Source of the DNA: Bacteroidetes bacterium UBA7368
GTDB taxonomy: Bacteria; Bacteroidota; Rhodothermia; Rhodothermales; UBA10348
Assembly: GCA_002469915.1 (NCBI GenBank)
Contig: DKOG01000132.1
Location: forward strand, 1 to 15,707
DNA: 15,707 bases
Direction of reading: 5' to 3'
Positions 6,930 through 12,356 of this stretch are shown in pieces. The position numbers and the translations under genes are program-made. How positions within the stretch are numbered: the stretch's first letter is position 1; each line of letters opens with the position of its first letter. Below the pieces are notes generated by a model. The model worked only from the letters and a program-made list of their open reading frames with translations, was not told the DNA's origin and ran no database searches.

Positions 6930-8306
6930 ATGAAAATATTTCGTTCCATCTCGTTTTTTCTGATCCTCATCATGGGCGTACATCCCGCCACTGGACAGGA
7001 CACAGACTGGGCCTTTGAGGAAACGCCACAAGGACAAGCCTTTATCGTTCCAATCGAAGGAATGATAGACAATGGGCTCGCGCGCTATATAGACCGGGCC
7101 GTAGCGGATGCCGAAGCAGCCGAGGCAGGTCTCATTGTCTTCGACATTGATACGTTTGGAGGCCTTGTAGACGCGGCAGATCAAATCCGGAAAACCATTC
7201 TGAATGCGACTATCCCAACCGTCGCCTTCATCGATAAGAACGCGGCCTCCGCCGGCGCCCTTATTTCCTATGCTGCAGATCGCATTATTATGGTGCCAGG
7301 CGCATCCATTGGCGCCGCTACCGTAGTAGAAGGAGTGGGTGGCGAAGCCGCACCTGACAAGTATCAGAGCTACATGCGCGGCCTCATGCGTGCAACGGCT
7401 GAGGCAAATGGGCGTGACCCTCAAATCGCAGAAGCGATGGTAGATCAAGAATTAGAAGTCAAAGGGGTCAGCGAAGCAGGACAGGTGCTCACCCTCTCTA
7501 CCACAGAGGCTGTGAAGCTGGGGGTCGCAGATGCCGAACTAACGTCCATAGACGAGTTATTATCCGAATTGGGAGCCGCTGAAATAGAGCAAGTGGCCCA
7601 TGAAGTCAAGGGCATTGAACAAATGCTGCGCTTCTTTGGCTCACCCGTGGTACAGTCCATCCTCATGCTCATGATGATGGGCGGCCTGTATTTTGAACTT
7701 CAAACTCCCGGAGTCGGATTTCCAGGTATCATTGCCGCATTTGGCGCTGCTATTTTCTTTGGTCCTCACTACATGATGGGCTTGGTTGAAAGCTGGGAAA
7801 TCCTCGTCTTTGGCCTGGGAATCATCCTACTAATGCTGGAGATCTTTGTGATACCAGGATTTGGAATCGCTGGGATTAGTGGACTCATTTTAGTCGTTTT
7901 GGCAATGGGAGCGTCATTGATCGGAAATATTGGATTTAACTTCCCTTCCGGGCCAGCCATCACCAGCGCAGTGACGACACTCGCTTCTACGATGGTCATG
8001 TTTATCGTCATGTTGGCTTCGCTTGCTCGGTACCTACCTAAAACACAACATTTCAATCGCTTAGTCTTACAGCCAGACTTAGGTAGTGCGGCCGGTTATA
8101 CATCTGCGACTACCCATTCTGAATATGTTGGGCGCCATGGTATTGCTGCTACCTCTCTACGGCCAGCAGGGGCGGCAACGATTGATGGAAGTAGAGTAGA
8201 TGTAGTAACATCTGGAGAGTATATCGAAAAGGGAACGCCCATCGAGGTGATGACCGTAAACGGATCAACCGTGCGTGTTAAAGCCGTTCCACAGATTCCC
8301 AGTTAA
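6930..8306 (+). CDS. nfeD: NfeD family membrane-bound serine protease (full length)
   Basis: This 458-residue protein has a signal peptide (MKIFRSIS, cleavage near ATGQ) and a ClpP/crotonase-fold S49-like protease domain at about residues 35-230. FDIDTFGG forms the oxyanion region, NAASAGALIS carries the predicted nucleophile S107, and K144 in PDKYQSYMR is the partner, giving the Ser-Lys dyad known for archaeal and bacterial NfeD. Four or so transmembrane helices follow at about 255-395, then a C-terminal OB-fold (GRHGIAATSLRPAG onward). Family members usually act with stomatin or flotillin proteins in membrane-protein quality control. The ATG at 6930 begins the signal peptide, while an upstream in-frame ATG at 6819 lies inside the previous gene. 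Confidence 0.92.
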   Translation: MKIFRSISFFLILIMGVHPATGQDTDWAFEETPQGQAFIVPIEGMIDNGLARYIDRAVADAEAAEAGLIVFDIDTFGGLVDAADQIRKTILNATIPTVAFIDKNAASAGALISYAADRIIMVPGASIGAATVVEGVGGEAAPDKYQSYMRGLMRATAEANGRDPQIAEAMVDQELEVKGVSEAGQVLTLSTTEAVKLGVADAELTSIDELLSELGAAEIEQVAHEVKGIEQMLRFFGSPVVQSILMLMMMGGLYFELQTPGVGFPGIIAAFGAAIFFGPHYMMGLVESWEILVFGLGIILLMLEIFVIPGFGIAGISGLILVVLAMGASLIGNIGFNFPSGPAITSAVTTLASTMVMFIVMLASLARYLPKTQHFNRLVLQPDLGSAAGYTSATTHSEYVGRHGIAATSLRPAGAATIDGSRVDVVTSGEYIEKGTPIEVMTVNGSTVRVKAVPQIPS

Positions 8307-8396
8307 CCTATTCTGTACTAGTCGCAGCCGGGCCGCTACTGTAACCTTTGATCTTAATGCCGTAAACTCCTGAGTACGGTCAACCGCTCATTTCCC

Positions 8397-8408
8397 GGAG
8401 CTATTTTG
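8397..8408 (+). promoter_or_regulatory. Shine-Dalgarno GGAG deciding a TTG start
   Basis: GGAG at 8397-8400 lies 5 nt before TTG at 8406-8408. The frame offers no ATG before the first transmembrane helix, so this site supports initiation at TTG for the short NfeD-like gene. Confidence 0.55.
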
Positions 8409-8891
8409 GAACTCTTGCTTCCCATTATTCTGATTCTGCTAGGCGCGGCATTTATCGTTGCTGAAGTTTACTTGATTCCAGGAATGAATGTCGTGGGTAT
8501 TCTGGGCGCCTTAATGATGCTGTTCGCCATCTTTACAGCGTTTGTTCAGATCGGATTTCTCGCGGGAGTCATGGCCATGGCAGGAGCAACTATCACAACG
8601 GGAAGTGCTTTTTGGTGGCTTTGGAAATCTGGCGCTTGGAATCGCTTCATTCTGTCTGCCAACCTGAAAAAAGATGAAAGGCTGATTGCCCGTGAAAGCG
8701 AGCATCGGGCCAGCTACCTCGGGAAAATGGGCATCGCCATAACCCCTCTACGCCCAACGGGTATCATCGAGATTGAGGGAGAGCGCATCGAGGTCGTTAC
8801 GGAAGGTGATTTCATCTCTGTTGGAAGCGAAGTTAAAGTGGTGGCTATGGATCGCCGCAAACATTTTGTGCGTCTCGTTACGGGGAAGTAG
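8406..8891 (+). CDS. Short NfeD-like membrane protein (transmembrane plus OB-fold, no protease domain)
   Basis: The 161-residue product has two or three N-terminal transmembrane helices (LLLPIILILLGAAFIVAEVY, then a second hydrophobic hairpin to about residue 75) and a soluble OB-fold tail from about residue 100 (GKMGIAITPLRPTGIIEIEG onward). It corresponds to the truncated NfeD class that lacks the Ser-Lys protease. The tail aligns by eye with the C-terminus of the upstream full-length NfeD, with shared G-GIA-T-LRP-G, IDG/IEG, R-(D/E)VV, G-(Y/F)I and the closing V-V strand, which points to an old tandem duplication. It starts at TTG with GGAG in front, 99 nt after nfeD. No flotillin or stomatin gene follows in the window, although such genes are often next to short NfeD genes. 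Confidence 0.88.
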   Translation: MELLLPIILILLGAAFIVAEVYLIPGMNVVGILGALMMLFAIFTAFVQIGFLAGVMAMAGATITTGSAFWWLWKSGAWNRFILSANLKKDERLIARESEHRASYLGKMGIAITPLRPTGIIEIEGERIEVVTEGDFISVGSEVKVVAMDRRKHFVRLVTGK

Positions 8892-8901
8892 ACAAATTCA
8901 G

Positions 8902-8921
8902 AAAAGGTAGACTTCGCTACC
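8902..8921 (-). terminator. Terminator-like hairpin
   Basis: Read on the minus strand, GGTAG and CTACC pair perfectly around a 6-nt loop and are followed by TTTTC (plus-strand 8902-8905). The stem is only 5 bp. It overlaps the stop codon of the acetyltransferase remnant, so it may be that gene's old terminator; in the plus direction it lacks a T tract and would be a poor terminator for the NfeD run. Confidence 0.35.
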
Positions 8922-9103
8922 CACCTGTGACAGAGGCCACGGAGTCGCCCATCTTGATCACACCCATTTTTTCGTAGAATTCCTGAGCAAAAGAATCAGA
9001 AAGCACCCGAAGCGACGTCTAGCCTTTTGATCTGCGCACCAAAGAAGTTAGCGCAGCTGCATCATAGTCTAACGCTGGTCTGATTTTCATTTTGGGTGCC
9101 ATA
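8917..9103 (-). pseudogene. Remnant of a GNAT-family N-acetyltransferase
   Basis: On the minus strand, an ATG at 9103 (or 9091) encodes MKIRPALDYD, the typical first strand of GNAT proteins. A one-base shift at about 9060 continues as AAALTSLVRRSKG, matching the usual alpha-1 helix, and then an in-frame TAG occurs at 9019-9021. The same frame continues as LRVLSDSFAQEFYEKMGVIK, which closely resembles the family's C-terminal FYEKMGF region, and ends at TAG 8917-8919. The central acetyl-CoA-binding strands (roughly 80-100 residues) are absent. A frameshift, a stop and an internal deletion in about 60 codons indicate a dead gene. This is motif recognition by eye without a database search, but both ends point independently to one family in the right order. 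Confidence 0.6.
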
Positions 9104-9123
9104 AGTACAATAAATGCAACTTT

Positions 9124-9135
9124 TTAACCGGTTAA
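9124..9135. promoter_or_regulatory. Perfect 12-bp palindrome (operator-like)
   Basis: TTAACCGGTTAA is exactly self-complementary and lies 34 nt before the TonB-C lipoprotein start, in the gap between it and the acetyltransferase remnant. It could be a binding site for a dimeric regulator of either side. No matching second copy was noticed in the window. Confidence 0.3.
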
Positions 9136-9169
9136 GGGTCCATATCACGCTAATCATAAGCTGTATCGC

Positions 9170-9898
9170 ATGCAATTTCGCAAGGCACATTTAGCCTTAC
9201 TTCTTCCCATCCTGCTTATCGTTGGATGCCAAGCCGCTCAAGAAGAGCCTCTTTCTATTCCTAGGGGATGGGATGGTAACTCTATTTTTTGGTGGCAAAT
9301 CGGAGCCGATACGACCGGTGCATACCGGCCACTTGAGACGATGGACGAGATGGGTGTCCCTGGAAGTCATCTACTGTCCGCTTCTTTAGATGGTCGATCT
9401 GTGAAAGACAGCGACTTGGCTCAGCGCAAATTCAATCAGTATGTAAAGGAGAGTCTGATCGAATTATTCCGCAATCAGCCCGAAGTGGTAGACTCCCTTT
9501 TCGACAAGTTTGTACTGCCCAAAATGGAAGGACTGAACCTAGAAGGTGACGTTCAGCCGCTCATCAAAAAGCACCAGCGTGAAGCGTACAGAGTGCTAGC
9601 GCGCCATTTCCGTTCTCCTAGAACACTTACCAAGCTGGGTCGAGACATCCCAGTTGTCGTGCCCGATTCGCTCAAAGAGCAGCAACTTTCAGGAAAAGTC
9701 TTTCTTCAGGTCGCCTTGAACAAAGAAGGAGTACCCGTTGCTCTTAACAAGATAGAAGGCCTCCATCCGACGCTGGATAGAATTGCCATGCTGGCCATTA
9801 CGGAAATGCGCTGGCAGCCTGCTTATCTGCTAAAGGGCGGAAAATCCAATGCCATTCCCTCCTGGGTGCGCATGAAGGTGCGATTTGGCCCTCAATAA
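9170..9898 (+). CDS. Lipoprotein with a TonB C-terminal-like domain
   Basis: The 242-residue product starts with MQFRK, a hydrophobic run and a lipobox ending IVGC (lipidated C20). Residues about 30-150 are unrecognised, with a charged helical part (ESLIELFRNQPEVVDSLF, IKKHQREAYRVLARHF). Residues about 155-242 resemble the TonB C-terminal fold: SGKVFLQVALNKEGVPVA, then LDRIAMLAITEMRWQPAYLLKG and a final VRMKVRFG strand. It lacks the N-terminal transmembrane anchor and proline-rich spacer of a true TonB, and no ExbB or ExbD is nearby, so an energy-transducing role is doubtful; many Bacteroidota envelope proteins reuse this domain. The gene overlaps the convergent peptidase gene by 7 nt and has no Shine-Dalgarno. 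Confidence 0.8.
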   Translation: MQFRKAHLALLLPILLIVGCQAAQEEPLSIPRGWDGNSIFWWQIGADTTGAYRPLETMDEMGVPGSHLLSASLDGRSVKDSDLAQRKFNQYVKESLIELFRNQPEVVDSLFDKFVLPKMEGLNLEGDVQPLIKKHQREAYRVLARHFRSPRTLTKLGRDIPVVVPDSLKEQQLSGKVFLQVALNKEGVPVALNKIEGLHPTLDRIAMLAITEMRWQPAYLLKGGKSNAIPSWVRMKVRFGPQ

Positions 9899-10884
9899 GT
9901 CTTCAGCACCGTTTGAGTTTGAATAGTGCCTGGCTCCATTTCTAACCGTATAAGGTAGAGACCCGCTGGTTGATCAGACAGGTTAATTTCGTATCGAGAA
10001 GCTTTTCCAGTGAGGTCCATAACGGTACGTCCCATTACGTCCAAAACGCGAATGGAGACTGCGTCTTGCCATCCATTTGCCCAAACTACCCCGGATGTCG
10101 GATTGGGATACACAGGATCCAGAAGTTTTTGTTCAGGAAAGGCAGGTTCGATATCCGTTGAGTTCGTTTGAAACCAAATGGACGCAACCAGCGCAAACCC
10201 AACAGGGTCGTACGATTCCAACTCGCTTCTTTCAAACGGATAAAAATCGTTCTGACCCAGATACGCCTCTGTGATCTCTGCGAAATACTCCATTTGATTC
10301 GTCAAGGCATAGGCCTCGTTCACAATAAAGGTGGGAGCCCCGTTTCCAGGATTGTACAGTACAAATCGATACAAAGACCCATTTTTTGCGTTTAAAAAGG
10401 TATCGTATATGGTTGCATCACCAAATCCAAAGATCCTGTCATGATATCCGTGAGCCATCTCATGCAAGATCATCCAGGGCTGATTCTGCTGAGACCAAGA
10501 CACAAAGTTGTTCATGTTACTGATTTCAACAGCTTTCTCCTTTTCTGGGATGTACCCATTGAGAAGCAACCAGTCTAGACTGGAATGGTATTCCGCAGCC
10601 CCATTGGAACGCTTTTCCCATTCCATAAAAATAGGAATGGAGCGCAGCGAGTCTAAAATGGCTGGTTGAAGACTAAGCCCCTCTAAGAGGTAAAGACGGT
10701 CCGTGAGGTATGCAACAGCTCTGTTCGTCCCAACGGAATGATTGGATTGTGCATCATCATTGACAAGCACATCCCAGCCGTGAATTTGGTGATTGGTGTA
10801 CCCGTTCACCACCAATTGTGCATGAGCTGGCGCCGCTTCCGCTAGAGCGGCGCACATGAAAACCAACAAGGACATTTTTTTCAT
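9892..10884 (-). CDS. Secreted HExxH zinc metallopeptidase with type IX secretion sorting domain
   Basis: From the ATG at 10884 the product has 330 residues. A signal peptide (MKKMSLLVF to APAHAQ) is followed by a zincin-like domain with HEMAHGYHD (zinc ligands H141 and H145, catalytic E142). The segment MEYFAE about 55 residues later carries the likely third ligand, a spacing and motif recalling ATLF/PPEP-like zincins. Residues about 256-330 form a type IX sorting domain: DPVYPNPTSG, SIRVLDVMGRTV, DQPAGLYLIRL and a basic/aromatic end (LKTY). Export across the outer membrane, with surface attachment or release, is expected. A TTG at 10890 would overlap the transporter stop as TTGA; which start is used is unclear. 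The substrate is unknown. It is probably cotranscribed with the nucleoside transporter. Confidence 0.85.
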   Translation of the reverse strand: MKKMSLLVFMCAALAEAAPAHAQLVVNGYTNHQIHGWDVLVNDDAQSNHSVGTNRAVAYLTDRLYLLEGLSLQPAILDSLRSIPIFMEWEKRSNGAAEYHSSLDWLLLNGYIPEKEKAVEISNMNNFVSWSQQNQPWMILHEMAHGYHDRIFGFGDATIYDTFLNAKNGSLYRFVLYNPGNGAPTFIVNEAYALTNQMEYFAEITEAYLGQNDFYPFERSELESYDPVGFALVASIWFQTNSTDIEPAFPEQKLLDPVYPNPTSGVVWANGWQDAVSIRVLDVMGRTVMDLTGKASRYEINLSDQPAGLYLIRLEMEPGTIQTQTVLKTY

Positions 10885-10886
10885 TC

Positions 10887-12209
10887 TCAACCCAAAAGAA
10901 TACCGGCAATAGTCGCCGTCATCAAATTGGCAAAAGTACCAGCCAACACGGCACGAACCCCGAGTTTAGCCAAGTCTGATGTTCGTTCTGGGGCGAGCGG
11001 ACCAATACCGCCGATCTGTATCGCTATGGAAGACAAGTTGGCGAATCCACACAGGGCGAATGTGGCCATTATAATTGTCTTCGGATGAAGCGCCCCCGTT
11101 CCTATTGCTCCGGCGAGATTCAGATAGGCCACAAATTCGTTCGCAATAATTTTCGTCCCCAACAGAGATCCGAAGCTGACAATATCTACCGTAGGAATTC
11201 CGATGAGCCAGGCCAAAGGCGATAGTCCCCATCCTAGGAGTTGCTCTAGGGTAAGTGACGCTCCAAAGAAACCTGCACCGTATCCGATGATGTAGTTCAC
11301 CATGGCGATCAACGCTAGAAAGGCTAATAGCATGGCGCCCACATTCAAGGCCAGCTTTAATCCGTCTGAAGCTCCTGAAGCGGCGGCATCGATAACGTTG
11401 GCTGACTTCTGTTCTACTTCAATTTGAACAGCTCCCTTCGTCGCTGGGGCATCTACCTCAGGAATCAGCATTTTCGCGAGCAGTAGGGCCGCTGGCGCAG
11501 CCATGATGCTGGCGCCTAATAACTGTTCGGCAAAGAGCAATCGTCCTGCGTCTAGGGAAACGCCCATCGCCTGAGCATATGGATCTCCTAGTATTTGAAT
11601 GTAGGCCGCCATCACACCTCCTGCGATGGTTGCCATACCTCCTGTCATCACAGCCATCAATTCGGACATCGTCATTTTTCCGAGGTAGGGCCGAATAACC
11701 AATGGTGCTTCTGTCTGACCTACGAAAATGTTGGCTGTCACAGAAAGTGACTCAGCCCCACTCGTTCCCAGAAGCTTGGCCATGACGACCGCCATCCCTT
11801 GCACAATCTTTTGCATGACGCCAAGGTGATACATTACACCCATGAGGGACCCAAAAAATATGATGGTGGGAAGCACCTGGAAGGCAAAAAACATGCCCAT
11901 ACTTCCTTCTACTCCGGGTGGCTTTGCCAAGTCACCAAAAATAAACTCAGCCCCTGATGTCGTAAAATTCAGAACGAGTACAAAGAAGCCACTGACCCAT
12001 GAAAAGAACGCTTTTGGCCAGCCAAGAGGCGAAAACCATGCTCCCATGACCGCACCTTTCAGAAGGAAGACGGCCAAAAGGACCTGCAGTCCTAGTGCGG
12101 ATCCAACCATACGCCAACTGATCCGGCTCTTGTTGTTGGATGCCAAATAGGCTAAGCCCAAAATTACGGCCAGGCCCAAAAGGCCACGCCCAAGTGCGAT
12201 AATGCTCAT
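10887..12209 (-). CDS. Concentrative nucleoside transporter (CNT/NupC family)
   Basis: This is a 440-residue inner-membrane symporter importing nucleosides with Na+ or H+. The protein is hydrophobic throughout with about ten membrane segments. Diagnostic CNT motifs are GTSGAESLSVTANIFVGQTE followed by APLVIRPYL (the substrate and ion-binding re-entrant region), MTGGMATIAGGVMAAYIQ, and GTKIIANEFVAYLNL with GFANLSSIAIQIGG near the C-terminus. The length of about 400-440 is typical of bacterial CNTs. The ATG at 12209 has no clear Shine-Dalgarno. The secreted peptidase gene begins at or within 3 nt of the stop. A udk gene lies elsewhere in the window, so imported uridine could be salvaged, but the two are not in one operon. 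The specific nucleoside preference cannot be read here. Confidence 0.93.
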   Translation of the reverse strand: MSIIALGRGLLGLAVILGLAYLASNNKSRISWRMVGSALGLQVLLAVFLLKGAVMGAWFSPLGWPKAFFSWVSGFFVLVLNFTTSGAEFIFGDLAKPPGVEGSMGMFFAFQVLPTIIFFGSLMGVMYHLGVMQKIVQGMAVVMAKLLGTSGAESLSVTANIFVGQTEAPLVIRPYLGKMTMSELMAVMTGGMATIAGGVMAAYIQILGDPYAQAMGVSLDAGRLLFAEQLLGASIMAAPAALLLAKMLIPEVDAPATKGAVQIEVEQKSANVIDAAASGASDGLKLALNVGAMLLAFLALIAMVNYIIGYGAGFFGASLTLEQLLGWGLSPLAWLIGIPTVDIVSFGSLLGTKIIANEFVAYLNLAGAIGTGALHPKTIIMATFALCGFANLSSIAIQIGGIGPLAPERTSDLAKLGVRAVLAGTFANLMTATIAGILLG

Positions 12210-12356
12210 AGTGCTCGTGAATAATCGTTAAGGGGTGGAATATACACGAAGGAATCGGAACAGGAAGCCAAGAGTTTCTTTCAGGCGTGATTCAGGTGTC
12301 CTATCTTCGACCTCTACTCCGATTGGCACCATCTAGAGCCTTTTTTCCTTTGATTG

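Noticed and set aside
6843..7448. 201-codon open frame on the minus strand across the ykuD/nfeD junction
   Set aside because: It lies antisense to two well-supported genes, has no recognisable motif and a Cys/His-rich composition typical of an antisense shadow.
8320..8379. Two imperfect hairpins (8320-8340 and 8360-8379) between the NfeD genes as a terminator or riboswitch
   Set aside because: The stems contain mismatches or bulges, no T tract follows, and the genes on both sides are paralogues likely to be cotranscribed.
12210..12356. Divergent promoter pair between the CNT and UvrD genes
   Set aside because: Only weak AT-rich hexamers are visible on either strand with no acceptable -35/-10 spacing, so no specific element is claimed although promoters must exist there.
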